Source: Pseudomonadales bacterium
GTDB lineage: Bacteria; Pseudomonadota; Gammaproteobacteria; Pseudomonadales; Azotimanducaceae
DNA length: 64,000 nt
NCBI GenBank assembly: GCA_022822135.1
Contig: JAJECH010000004.1
Span: 1 to 64,000 of the forward strand
Reading direction: 5' to 3'
The notes below the pieces were generated by a model. It made no database searches. It had not been told where the DNA came from and saw only the letters and a program-made list of their open reading frames with translations. Below, piece after piece: positions 19,558-28,874 of this stretch. Each line of letters begins with the position of its first letter. The first letter of the stretch is position 1. The position numbers were made by a program, and so were the translations under genes.

Positions 19558-20928
19558 ATGTCTGAAAAACCAATGAAGCTGCAGCGTCCTTATTTGGATG
19601 AAGAGGCGAGAGGGAATCTCCGTGAGTTCGTTGAAAGTACGGACCGAGATCCACCACCCGTTTTTGCAGGTCGGACGGAGATTATCGATCGTGTTACTAA
19701 GTCTGTAGGGCGATGTCGTCTAAACACTACAGACACAGCGTGTTTCACACACGCGATTCATGGTGCACCAGGTGCGGGTAAAACCAGTCTCTTGACCGAA
19801 ATAAGTCACCGATTGGGTAGTGAGAATGGATCTAGTGAAGCTCTCACGGTAGTGAACCTACAAGGGGATGAAATATCCCGACCTGATTTTGTTGCAAGCG
19901 AATTTATCAAAGCACATAGCGGTAGTTACCCTGACGTACTGAAGATGAAAACGACGTCCACTACTACAAAGGTGGGTGCCTACGGTTCAGGCGTGGAGCA
20001 TCAGCGTAGTGGAGCCGAGAGTACGATCGTTCAGCAGATTGACGCGGGAAGCAGCGTGTGGCGGGCGATTCGCGAGAACACAACTATCGCTGAACACCAT
20101 GTTTTCTTGCTGCTGGTGGACGAGTCCCAGAATATCGAAGGGGTGAATCCAGATAAAAACAGCAGGAATCATGTTGTGACTAATCTACACGCCGGATTCG
20201 GGACAACGAACAATCTCAAAATCGTACCTGTTTTCGCAGGTCTTTCCGATACAGTATCCGTGTTGGCTGAGAGGGGGGTTTCCAGACTCCCAGAAGGTGG
20301 TTCAATTAGGCTCGGATCGTTGTCTCAGGACGATACCGAAGAATTAGTGAAGAGATGGATGCATCACAAGGCGTTTGGATTCGAGAACTTATTCCAGGAT
20401 GCGGATATTCAGCGGCTGTCAAAACTCATTGCCGTGGCGAGTGAGGGTTGGCCTCGTCATGTAACCACGTATTTGCGGGAATTTGGCGTTGCAATTTTGG
20501 ATGTCGGGTTGACTGAAGATCTAAAAGTTGATTTAGATGCGGTTATCGAGAGAGGCCACAATAGCCGACTTGAGTATTACGAAGCGCGATTAAATGCTGC
20601 GGATTTAGATAGATACGAAGAGGTTATATGCCAGGCGGCAAGGGCATCTTCGGAGGGTATCATCAAAGATCACCAACTCGATTCCATCGCTAAGAATAAC
20701 TTTGAAATTCCACAGACAAAGTCCGTTGAACTCCGAAAAAAAGCGATCAAAGCGGGGATACTCGAAAGAGACCGCAAATCCGGTAGAAATAGTTTTCGAT
20801 TTCCAATCCCATCATTCCACACCTATATGCGTTGCGATGGTAACGAAAGAGAGTTCAAAGCCAAGATGCGGCAGCAGATGGACGCACACTCACACCTATG
20901 GGCTGAATCTAAGGGACCGAATCGGTAG
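19558..20928 (+). CDS. orphan AAA+ ATPase (Orc1/Cdc6-like or STAND-like)
   Basis: A 456-residue soluble protein. Walker A is GAPGAGKTS near residue 72, Walker B is LLLVDESQN near residue 189, and a likely sensor region follows in IVPVFAGLSDT. The N-terminus contains FAGRTEII, as in AAA_16/Orc-type ATPases. A helical C-terminal part (about 340-456) looks like a winged-helix or lid region. There is no partner gene: groESL/ATL lies on one side and a TonB receptor on the other. Such lone ATPases are often accessory or defence genes; that is inference only. Confidence 0.7.
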   Translation: MSEKPMKLQRPYLDEEARGNLREFVESTDRDPPPVFAGRTEIIDRVTKSVGRCRLNTTDTACFTHAIHGAPGAGKTSLLTEISHRLGSENGSSEALTVVNLQGDEISRPDFVASEFIKAHSGSYPDVLKMKTTSTTTKVGAYGSGVEHQRSGAESTIVQQIDAGSSVWRAIRENTTIAEHHVFLLLVDESQNIEGVNPDKNSRNHVVTNLHAGFGTTNNLKIVPVFAGLSDTVSVLAERGVSRLPEGGSIRLGSLSQDDTEELVKRWMHHKAFGFENLFQDADIQRLSKLIAVASEGWPRHVTTYLREFGVAILDVGLTEDLKVDLDAVIERGHNSRLEYYEARLNAADLDRYEEVICQAARASSEGIIKDHQLDSIAKNNFEIPQTKSVELRKKAIKAGILERDRKSGRNSFRFPIPSFHTYMRCDGNEREFKAKMRQQMDAHSHLWAESKGPNR

Positions 20929-21408
20929 ATCCCGGATGGATCTTGGCAAATAGAACCTGCCTCGTGTCCCACACATGCCGAAGGCGCAGTTGTTAATCTT
21001 CAGACGTTAGTTTGTGCGGCGGTAGACACTCCAGTTTGGTTCCACGATTGCAGGGAAGATTGCGTCATATCAGGTCCGATCGCTCGAAGGTTGAAACGCA
21101 GCATCAAATATCTGATGATGACCTTTCCCACGATTAAGGCTGCATTGCGACCTATCCCTACGTGCGAGTCACGAACACCATTTTTTCGTAGGGACTACGA
21201 AGGGTGAATACGTGCTAAAGAGTAAATCATCCCTCGCGCAGTTGCACGCATCGGACGCACGCACGCGAAAGCGCGTGGCCGACAATGAATCCCGCGTACA
21301 CAGCAGGAAGTACTCAAGCAAATGCGCCGTTGATCTGTTTGAGAACAGGGTGAATGATGGTTGCGTAATCAATTATCTAATCCCGTATTTAGAGATTTAG
21401 GGCAAGCT
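20929..21408. other. 480-base leader upstream of the TonB-dependent receptor
   Basis: I see no convincing gene. Two mutually exclusive stems are present: TCCCTACG (21155-21162) can pair with CGTAGGGA (21187-21194), or CGTAG (21187-21191) can pair with CTACG (21195-21199). A T6 run at 21181-21186 lies just before the second arm. The rest shows no obvious signal. A short open frame at 21212-21400 lacks any family resemblance and is not annotated. Confidence 0.5.
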
Positions 21409-24153
21409 ATGACCATTGCCCTTAGTCTTCGCGTACGCATACTCGTCCTGTCTATCAGCTTCTTAGCGTCCACGAGCACGGCCGATGAAACGTCGGACAC
21501 AGATGAATCGCCCTCGCAGGAATTACCGAAGTATGAACACCTTGAAGAGCTCATCACCGTAGGAACCCGTCACCAATCACGCTCCCGCATCGACAGCGTT
21601 GTACCTGTGGACCTCTTCACTGATACCGATCTCAACTCGGTTCACTCGAGCGACATGATCGAGATCCTGTCGTACATTATTCCGTCCTTTTCGGTACGGC
21701 GCCATCCGATTTCAGATGGTGCATCGTTCGTTAGACCAACCCATATCCGCAATCTGGAACCGCACCACACGCTCGTGCTCGTCAATCACAAGCGGCGGCA
21801 CAAAGCGGCGTTCATGCAAGTTGGTGGTTGGGGCGCACACGGGAGCGACATCGGATCGATTCCAGGTATAGCGATCGAATCTGTCGAAGTCCTGCGAGAC
21901 GGTGCCGCCGCTTTATATGGATCGGATGCAATCGCCGGTGTCGTCAACTTTAACTTGCGCGACAACGTCAACGAGTCAATATTCAAGGCGCGAGCAGGAC
22001 AATACAGTGTCGGCGACGGTGCCGAGATCGCACTCGAAGGCTACATCGGTCGCGAAATGACGAACAATGGATATGTAACCGCGAGCTTCCAATTCGCCGA
22101 TGCAGACCCCACCAGTCGATCGCAAAGATACGATCTCAGTATTGCAGGTACAGGCGTACGTCCTCATGAAGCGTTAGACGCCGCGCTTTTGGTCAACGGT
22201 CGCGAGTTTTACGGTCCCGACGCATTTACTTACGTTTACGATGAAGCTGGCAGTTTGATCAATGTGATTCTGGAACCCGACGGAATCCCTGACGATCCCG
22301 ATACGCGGTACCGTGATCACTTCGAAACTGTGGGCGGAGAACGTCCGTTTAAGCATCCCGCGCAGGTATGGGGACAACCGAGTCGTCGCCAATACGCTGC
22401 AGTGCTCAATTTCGGCTTGAGCGAGGTTGGTGATTGGGATATCTATGGATATACAAATTACACGATTAAAGAGCAAACAGGTGGATTCTTTTATCGCCGT
22501 GCAGGCATAAACACATTTCATCCAGTCCGGTTGGAGGACGGTTCGATCTTTGACATACGCCAGTCCATTTATCCTGCTGGATTTACACCTCAGTTTTCTG
22601 GTGATGTTGTGGAGGTCGCTCTTCTAGTCGGAATGCACCGTGATTTAAGTGCTCTTTGGTCAGCCGATTTCTCATTGAACTCCGGACGTAGCTTTGTCGA
22701 ATACCACATTGCAAACACTCTCAATCCTTCGTTAGGTCCTCGTTCACCTACGTCATTTCGACCAGGCAATTTAGGAAATCAAGAGCTAACCGTGAACGCC
22801 GACCTTTCCGGTTCTTTGGAAATCGGCGCCATCGAGCCAATGAGTCTTGCACTGGGGTTCGAGCGCCGATACGAACGCTATGAGATCGAGTCAGTTGATC
22901 CTGCGTCTTACGAGTTAGGACCGTTTGGCATCCGCGATCCTTTTAACTTTGAAATTACCCAAGCGGAAGTTGATGCTGACCCTGACGACACGTTAACTAC
23001 GATCGAATGTCGAATACCCGGCTATGTGGTGAGTGGCGCATTATGTCCAACCGGTGATCCGATCAACAACACACTGCCTATCGGGTCGAATGGTTTTCCA
23101 GGTTACTCGCCTTTGTACGCGACCGAACAGTCACGAGAGAGTTTTGGACTCTACGTCGACGGCGAAATTAATCCCGTGGAGCCTCTGCTTCTAAATTCGG
23201 CGCTACGCTACGAGTACTTCGAGGATTTCGGCGACATCGCGGTGTGGAAGCTTGCAACAAAATACCAAATTAGCCCTGATATAAATCTTCGAGGCTCAAT
23301 CGGTACCGGCTTCCGCGCTCCCACAACCGGGCAACTTTCAACGACGAACGTTTCCACTCGAATCGCACCGGACGGGTCGCCAGAGGCCGTTGGTCTGTTT
23401 CCTGCAACACATGCCGCATCAATGCTGTTCGGCAGCAAAGAGCTTCTCCCGGAACGCGCAATTTCGTTTACCTTTGGCGCGACGATCAGTTCCTCAAGAT
23501 TCGGCGACATCACGTTGGACGCCTATTCGACAGTCATCGACGATCGATTGATTTTGGCGAGCGGATTCGAGGTCGGACCATCGGAACGCGAGAAGCTCGT
23601 CGAGCTAGCAGTACCTGGTGCGCGAGACATTGGTCGCGTTTCGTTCTTCACCAACGATGTCGATACCAAGACATCCGGCTTGGACGTGACCGGGCATTTT
23701 CATTTTGACTCGAGATTTGGTTCCACGTCGCTCTCATGGCTCGTGAACGTCAATCGCACAGAAATCACACGACGCGGAATGTACATAGATGACGAGGGGG
23801 TTTTTGATATCGAGAACGGTGTCCCGTCGCATCGAACCACATTCACGATCCGTCATACATGGCGCATTTTCGACTTTTTGATTCGTGTCCGCGAATACGG
23901 TCCATATCAAAACGCAAGCAACGCGAGTCTAGACGAAATTCAAACTTTCAACACTGAGTTCTTCGCCGACATCTCGAGCTCGTTTAACTTCAACAATGGC
24001 CTGCAACTTGAATTAGGTATCGAAAACGTGTTCGACAACTATCCATCGCCAGGACAGTTTGAATCTTGTTGTGGAAGGATCTATCGAAGTGATTCAGTCG
24101 TCCCGTGGCAAGGCACGCTGGTGTACATTCAATTAGAGTCCGTATTCAATTAG
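21409..24153 (+). CDS. TonB-dependent outer-membrane receptor
   Basis: A 914-residue receptor. The ATG at 21409 has AGGG about seven bases upstream and gives a signal peptide of about 28 residues; an earlier in-frame start at 21361 would bury it. A TonB-box-like EELITVGTR is near residue 47. The plug domain includes IESVEVLRDGAAALYGSDA near residue 155, and a 22-strand barrel with many aromatic-rich strands follows. The last strand ends YIQLESVFN, with Asn instead of the usual terminal Phe. It imports a scarce nutrient using TonB energy. The substrate is unknown and no partner genes lie nearby. Confidence 0.93.
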   Translation: MTIALSLRVRILVLSISFLASTSTADETSDTDESPSQELPKYEHLEELITVGTRHQSRSRIDSVVPVDLFTDTDLNSVHSSDMIEILSYIIPSFSVRRHPISDGASFVRPTHIRNLEPHHTLVLVNHKRRHKAAFMQVGGWGAHGSDIGSIPGIAIESVEVLRDGAAALYGSDAIAGVVNFNLRDNVNESIFKARAGQYSVGDGAEIALEGYIGREMTNNGYVTASFQFADADPTSRSQRYDLSIAGTGVRPHEALDAALLVNGREFYGPDAFTYVYDEAGSLINVILEPDGIPDDPDTRYRDHFETVGGERPFKHPAQVWGQPSRRQYAAVLNFGLSEVGDWDIYGYTNYTIKEQTGGFFYRRAGINTFHPVRLEDGSIFDIRQSIYPAGFTPQFSGDVVEVALLVGMHRDLSALWSADFSLNSGRSFVEYHIANTLNPSLGPRSPTSFRPGNLGNQELTVNADLSGSLEIGAIEPMSLALGFERRYERYEIESVDPASYELGPFGIRDPFNFEITQAEVDADPDDTLTTIECRIPGYVVSGALCPTGDPINNTLPIGSNGFPGYSPLYATEQSRESFGLYVDGEINPVEPLLLNSALRYEYFEDFGDIAVWKLATKYQISPDINLRGSIGTGFRAPTTGQLSTTNVSTRIAPDGSPEAVGLFPATHAASMLFGSKELLPERAISFTFGATISSSRFGDITLDAYSTVIDDRLILASGFEVGPSEREKLVELAVPGARDIGRVSFFTNDVDTKTSGLDVTGHFHFDSRFGSTSLSWLVNVNRTEITRRGMYIDDEGVFDIENGVPSHRTTFTIRHTWRIFDFLIRVREYGPYQNASNASLDEIQTFNTEFFADISSSFNFNNGLQLELGIENVFDNYPSPGQFESCCGRIYRSDSVVPWQGTLVYIQLESVFN

Positions 24154-24287
24154 TGACCGCTCAAGAGAGCGCAATAGATTCTCGTCGTCCGAACAGACCC
24201 CACGAAAAGCCTTCTTTGCAAGCGTTCGTGCGTTGTGACTAGGGTGATATGATGATTCGAGTCCACCGCACTTAAAAAGACATTTCA

Positions 24288-24770
24288 ATGCCGAGCTTTG
24301 ATGCAGTATCAGAAATAGATTGGCAAGAAGTGCGGAATGCTGTTGATCAGGCAAAACGTGAGCTTGGAACAAGGTTCGATTTTCGCCACGTTGATGCAGG
24401 AATCGATCTCTCGGACCGAGCAGTCGAGTTGCATGCGGAAGAAGAATTTCAACTCCAACAGTTATTGGACATCCTGAGATCCAAGCTGGTAAACAGGAAA
24501 GTAGACGTTAAAGTTCTCCAGCCTGGTGAAGTTACACCATCGGGGAAGACTAAACATCAAGTAATTCCTCTTATCGAAGGAATTGACCGGGACACAACTA
24601 AAGTAATCAGCAAACGTATTAAGGAACTAAATAAGAAACTCCAGATTCAAATACAAGGGAACCAAGTTCGCATTTCTGGAAAGAAGCGTGACGAACTGCA
24701 AGAAGCGATAGCAGAACTGCGAGATATGGATCTACCAATGCCGCTTCAGTTTAAGAACTATCGAAATTAG
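24288..24770 (+). CDS. yajQ: YajQ family nucleotide-binding protein
   Basis: A 160-residue protein, the family's usual length. It has the characteristic MPSFDxVSEIDxxEVxNAVDQ start, the FDFR segment and the closing LPxPLQFxNYR. YajQ proteins bind nucleotides, and in Xanthomonas a member binds cyclic di-GMP. It lies 24 bases before the ampG-like gene and may be co-transcribed with it. Confidence 0.95.
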   Translation: MPSFDAVSEIDWQEVRNAVDQAKRELGTRFDFRHVDAGIDLSDRAVELHAEEEFQLQQLLDILRSKLVNRKVDVKVLQPGEVTPSGKTKHQVIPLIEGIDRDTTKVISKRIKELNKKLQIQIQGNQVRISGKKRDELQEAIAELRDMDLPMPLQFKNYRN

Positions 24771-24794
24771 CCTGGAGTCAATACGTCAATCCAG

Positions 24795-26117
24795 ATGACC
24801 GACACAACCGCCAACACGACTGTACTCGAGAGGATTTCAGTCTACCTCGACTTGCGCCTCTGGCGCATCTTCCTATTAGGTACGGTAAGTGGCTTTCCCT
24901 GGTTATTCATCGGCGCCGGGATGACCGCGTGGTTAGCAGACCTTGATCTCTCTCGCACGGCGATTGGTTTATTCGGCGCCGTATTTGTGGCGTACACCAT
25001 CAATTTCCTATGGGCGCCGTTAATCGACCACTTACCACTTCCTGGTTTACGTCGCCTCGGTCACCGAAGGTCATGGATCGTACTCTGCTTGTTGCTATTG
25101 ATCGCCCAAGTTCTAATTCTCGCGGCAACAGGACCCGCTGTCAGTCTGTTTCTGACTGCAGCCGTGTGCCTGGGCATTGCAGTCGTTTCTGCAACTCAAG
25201 ACCTAGCGATTGACGCCTATCGTGTCACGGTGATCGAGACGCACGAAGAACACATGATTGGTCATGCCGCCGCAATGGCAACGTGTGGCTGGTGGACCGG
25301 CGTGAGTCTGCCAGGCACATTTGCATTCATTCTGGCAGATCAGTTTGGGTGGAATACGGTCTTTTTCGGACTTACGGGAATACTCGTAGCAATGCTCGTA
25401 GGCGTCCTATGGGCGGTGAAGGAACCTACCAAAGTTACAACACCTAACGAACCCGTGTCGCAAGTTACCCGTATCCAGTTCTTTGATCGATCGTACGTCG
25501 CCGCCGTTACGGAGTTTTTCCAGCGCAATGGATTACGACTAGCGCTCGGCTTGCTTCTTTTCATCTTCATGTTCAAGTTAGGTGAAGCATTTCTCGGTCG
25601 CATGGTCGTCGTGTTTTACAAAGAAATCGGCTTCTCAAACGCCGACATTGGTGTCTACTCCAAAGGGTTGGGTTTAGTCATCACCATCACGTGTGCGATA
25701 GCTGCCGGATTTTTCACGAGCAAATTCGGTACAGTAAAAGGGCTCATGCTCGCCGGTATCGCCATGGCGTCGACCAATCTCTTGTTTGCCTGGTTAGCCA
25801 CGGTCGGACCTGATAAGTCCTTGCTCGTACTCGCTCTCGTTGCAGACGGAATCACGAGCGCGCTTTCGACGGTTGCGTTCGTCGCCTTCCTCACTTTTTT
25901 CACAAGTCATCTACATGCAGCGACGCAATACGGAGCGCTAGCGTCATTAGGAAACGCTGGGCGTACGCTTCTTGCCGCTTCTAGCGGAATCCTAGTAGAT
26001 TGGCTAGCAGGCGATTGGATGTCATTTTTCATCCTCACGGCGCTGATGGTTTCTCCCGCCCTTCTGATTCTCTGGTGGATCAGCAGGTCCCTAGGTGAGA
26101 CTCAGGTTGAGAACTAG
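24795..26117 (+). CDS. ampG: AmpG-like muropeptide permease (MFS)
   Basis: A 440-residue protein with about 12 membrane helices. The SATQDLAIDAYRV segment near residue 135 and the early FLWAPLIDH segment are typical of AmpG, which imports GlcNAc-anhydromuropeptides for cell-wall recycling. The window also holds ampD and a ROK sugar kinase, which would act downstream of it. The 3' end overlaps the convergent DUF488 gene by 4 bases. A more general MFS role cannot be excluded. Confidence 0.85.
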   Translation: MTDTTANTTVLERISVYLDLRLWRIFLLGTVSGFPWLFIGAGMTAWLADLDLSRTAIGLFGAVFVAYTINFLWAPLIDHLPLPGLRRLGHRRSWIVLCLLLLIAQVLILAATGPAVSLFLTAAVCLGIAVVSATQDLAIDAYRVTVIETHEEHMIGHAAAMATCGWWTGVSLPGTFAFILADQFGWNTVFFGLTGILVAMLVGVLWAVKEPTKVTTPNEPVSQVTRIQFFDRSYVAAVTEFFQRNGLRLALGLLLFIFMFKLGEAFLGRMVVVFYKEIGFSNADIGVYSKGLGLVITITCAIAAGFFTSKFGTVKGLMLAGIAMASTNLLFAWLATVGPDKSLLVLALVADGITSALSTVAFVAFLTFFTSHLHAATQYGALASLGNAGRTLLAASSGILVDWLAGDWMSFFILTALMVSPALLILWWISRSLGETQVEN

Positions 26118-26710
26118 GCAACCCGAGGCAACAGCTCGTTAATACTGTTGCCGGTCGCGAGAGGCTCCGCTTCTACGCTGTCAAATAGGCTACGCTGAAC
26201 CCAACGCTCATCAGTGATGACCCTTTCTAATGGAGCATCGAATGCGCTCCGAACTTGGCCGTCCTTGAAAATATGCTGAGTCGATACACCCACCTTCGCC
26301 AGCTCCGCAGCAAGAATGGTGTGGCGGTGACACCGATATGGTGCACTTTCGACGCACATGATGGCGACCCGGTTCTCATTTATTTGCTCGATTAGCTGCG
26401 ACATCCCGTCGCTGAACGCATCACAAGCGATCTGCTTTCGGTAATCAGAGAGGCTTTCGCAGCTATTGCGCATGCGCGAATTGTGGGAACCGAGCTGATT
26501 GCCAAGATACAGGTACTCGAATCCAGACTGACGCAGTTTACGTCGAATCACTTCATAGTTGAAGTGCGGTACGTGTCGACTGAACGGGATTGTCCGAACA
26601 TCAACGACCTGTTCAATTGACCACTTCCTAAGCAAAGACGCGAAGGATCGATAACTCATATTCGAGTGACCAATCGAATACACTTCCTCATTTTGCTCTT
26701 TCAAGTTCAA
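26114..26710 (-). CDS. DUF488 family protein
   Basis: A 198-residue protein. It has the N-terminal SIGHSN motif, VVDVRTIPFSR and the C-terminal CVESAPYRCHRHTI motif, which together define DUF488. The conserved Cys/His/Arg set suggests an enzyme, but the family has no settled function. It lies 72 bases downstream of an unknown gene on the same strand. Confidence 0.85.
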   Translation of the reverse strand: MNLKEQNEEVYSIGHSNMSYRSFASLLRKWSIEQVVDVRTIPFSRHVPHFNYEVIRRKLRQSGFEYLYLGNQLGSHNSRMRNSCESLSDYRKQIACDAFSDGMSQLIEQINENRVAIMCVESAPYRCHRHTILAAELAKVGVSTQHIFKDGQVRSAFDAPLERVITDERWVQRSLFDSVEAEPLATGNSINELLPRVA

Positions 26711-26781
26711 TTCCTCCCCTTAACTGTGATTTTATACAAGTTAAAACAAAACGACAACATAGTCGCATCAGCCGATCGCCG

Positions 26782-27753
26782 CTACAGCGTCCGAAGTAAC
26801 GACTTGAAGCCGCGTGAAACTTTCACTCGGCGTCCACGCGCCGTGAAGACTTCGCCCGTGCGGGGTCGATAGGCGAGTGCGTTGCCAAGTCGGAGCACGC
26901 CATTACTCTTGAGCTCATATTCCAGATCACAAGCGTCAAGTAGTCGACGGGCGTCCAACATCGCACGCTTTGACATCCTCTGCATACGATCTGACGGATC
27001 GCCATCCGATGCCGACTCGCTCGCGAATGCTTGCACGTACTTTGGCGAGCACCTCATCGACTGCGCGTGCACCCGTAGCGGGTTCTGTGAGTGTTGCAGC
27101 GTTACCGCAAATGCCGCCTCGAACGTACTCTCACCTTCCTCATCCAGCTCCCAAGCGTTGTCGAAGCGGCGAGTGTGAAATGCATATCCTGCAAGTTCAG
27201 CAGGTTCTCGAACCAGAACGTCCGAATCCTCGAATTCCGCGACCACGCAGCCGCTTGCATCTACGACTCGTCCGTTCAATGTACCTGGCCACACGTCGCG
27301 ACGTTGGCGGTAGACCCAGTAACCGGTGATCTTCCGATGCATGTCGTCACGCCAGTCCCGAATGTCGTACAAAACGCCGTCGACCAGTGGAACGTATACC
27401 GAATCGTCAACTTCTAGCATGACCCGGTGATGCATGTTTTGCATCGCGAGCACTTGTCTTAACGAAAGCGTGGTGGTTGGTTGAGGTGCTTTGGCGTATC
27501 CTGCGTATTCAAAAAATCGCGTCATCCAATCTCGCGGTACGCCGACCTTCTTCAGATCCGCCGAAGGTATCTCTAGTTCGATAAAGCGACGCGCTTCTTC
27601 GTATCTAAGGTCCAGGTCAATCGCAACCGCTCGAATCCCGCTATCCAGCTGAAGGTCTACTCGGTCCGTTCGTGGTGTCGAGCTTCGTTTGCCGTCCGCA
27701 ACGCAGAAATTTGGCAATCCAGTTCGCTCTCGAATACGAAGGTTTCTCAGCAT
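26782..27753 (-). CDS. uncharacterised protein
   Basis: A 323-residue protein that I do not recognise. The ATG at 27753 (MLRNLRIRERTGLPNF) has AAGAGAGA about ten bases upstream and is preferred; upstream in-frame codons would overlap the promoter of the divergent adenosyltransferase gene. No signal peptide, membrane segment or clear catalytic motif is visible. The protein is rich in Arg and Asp, with many aromatic residues in the middle. Its C-terminus GRRVKVSRGFKSLLRTL is basic. Confidence 0.7.
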   Translation of the reverse strand: MLRNLRIRERTGLPNFCVADGKRSSTPRTDRVDLQLDSGIRAVAIDLDLRYEEARRFIELEIPSADLKKVGVPRDWMTRFFEYAGYAKAPQPTTTLSLRQVLAMQNMHHRVMLEVDDSVYVPLVDGVLYDIRDWRDDMHRKITGYWVYRQRRDVWPGTLNGRVVDASGCVVAEFEDSDVLVREPAELAGYAFHTRRFDNAWELDEEGESTFEAAFAVTLQHSQNPLRVHAQSMRCSPKYVQAFASESASDGDPSDRMQRMSKRAMLDARRLLDACDLEYELKSNGVLRLGNALAYRPRTGEVFTARGRRVKVSRGFKSLLRTL

Positions 27754-27878
27754 CTCATGTCTCTCTTTTCTCTTCACGCTCGCAAAGATAAACGCCTTCG
27801 CGACACGTTGTGTCGCAAGTAAAAATGGACTTGGACAAGAAGTACAGTTGCGGTATGCAACTCTAGGAACTAAGCGAC

Positions 27879-28421
27879 ATGGCAAAGGACCGACCACGTA
27901 TCGACCGCGTAACGACAACCAGTGGCGACCTCGGCGAAACCAGCCTTGCGGACGGCACGCGACACGACAAAGGCAGTCCGCGCATGGAGCTCGTCGGCGC
28001 GTTAGATGAGCTCAACTGTGACTTAGGCTCAGCGGCGCTAGTGCTCGAAGATGAGTTGCTTGATGAAATCAGACTAATTCAAGCGCGCGTATTCGACGTA
28101 GGCGCCGCAGTCGCAACCGGTAAACCGCAACCATTCTGGGCGCGTGAAACTGAACGGCTTACTGACGTGACCGAGACCCTCAACTCGAAGCTCGAACCTC
28201 TTGCGGAATTCGTGCTACCCGGTGGTAACGAACCAAATGCGCGTCTGCACATCGCACGCGCAACTACGCGGCGATGCGAGCGTGTGTTTTGGCGCTTGGA
28301 TGACTCGGTTCTAATCGGAGCATCCATCGGCGCATTTCTCAACCGGCTCTCGGATTTCCTTTTCGTTGCCTCACGGAGTGTGTGCGAAGATGAGGTACTT
28401 TGGCAGCCACTGAAGGACTAG
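27879..28421 (+). CDS. PduO-type ATP:cob(I)alamin adenosyltransferase-like protein
   Basis: A 180-residue protein with the family's N-terminal TTxxGDxGxTxLxDGxR pattern (here TTSGDLGETSLADGTR), the VGALDELN segment near residue 40, and the C-terminal TTRRCERVFWRL and FLNRLSDFLFV motifs that form the ATP and cobalamin sites. It would make adenosylcobalamin. The loop after the N-terminal motif differs a little from textbook members (HDKGSPR). No cobalamin-dependent enzyme or B12 riboswitch is visible nearby. Confidence 0.85.
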   Translation: MAKDRPRIDRVTTTSGDLGETSLADGTRHDKGSPRMELVGALDELNCDLGSAALVLEDELLDEIRLIQARVFDVGAAVATGKPQPFWARETERLTDVTETLNSKLEPLAEFVLPGGNEPNARLHIARATTRRCERVFWRLDDSVLIGASIGAFLNRLSDFLFVASRSVCEDEVLWQPLKD

Positions 28422-28430
28422 CAGCGGCAC

Positions 28431-28718
28431 TCATGACGCGCTTAAGTTGTCGCGAATCTCGTATTCAATGAAACCAAGTTGACGCATTTCGCGCGCAAGG
28501 CGATTAAGGTCCTGCCACTCACGACGGTTTTTTCGGACGCTCACCAACGAGTGCATCGCGCCGTCGATCGGAATCGCCACCGCCCAAGCAAGCGGTTTCG
28601 CATCCATATCCGCCAGATTTCCACCACGTACCGAACGATGTACCCGGTACACGAGCGGCTTCCCTATCGCATGGCGATTCGCATCGATGTCCGTTGTCAA
28701 AATCGTTTTAGGATCCAC
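28431..28718 (-). CDS. small uncharacterised protein
   Basis: A protein of about 95 residues, soluble in appearance, convergent with the adenosyltransferase gene. The GTG at 28718 has GGAG just upstream (MDPKTILTTDID); a TTG at 28739 is an alternative. It contains LAWAVAIPIDGAMHSLVSV and ends IEYEIRDNLSAS. The amino-acid make-up is like a real protein and the opposite strand offers nothing better. No family recognised. Confidence 0.5.
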   Translation of the reverse strand: MDPKTILTTDIDANRHAIGKPLVYRVHRSVRGGNLADMDAKPLAWAVAIPIDGAMHSLVSVRKNRREWQDLNRLAREMRQLGFIEYEIRDNLSAS

Positions 28719-28874
28719 ACAACACTCCGCAAGAGCCAAACATCATGGTTAATGGTGTAGTACAATATGAAAATGTACCGACATCATTACCAAAACTGTT
28801 ACAACCAAACCACACTATTTCATTAAATGTATGATAGCGACTAACGTCCATCGTGAAAGAGGAGTTGCCCCAAT

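Noticed and set aside
19558-20928. TniB/transposon-type ATPase reading of the orphan AAA gene
   Set aside because: No transposase, terminal repeat or target duplication was found around it.
21212-21400. 62-codon plus-strand frame before the TonB receptor
   Set aside because: Arg/Ser-rich, no family match, and it overlaps the region just before the receptor start.
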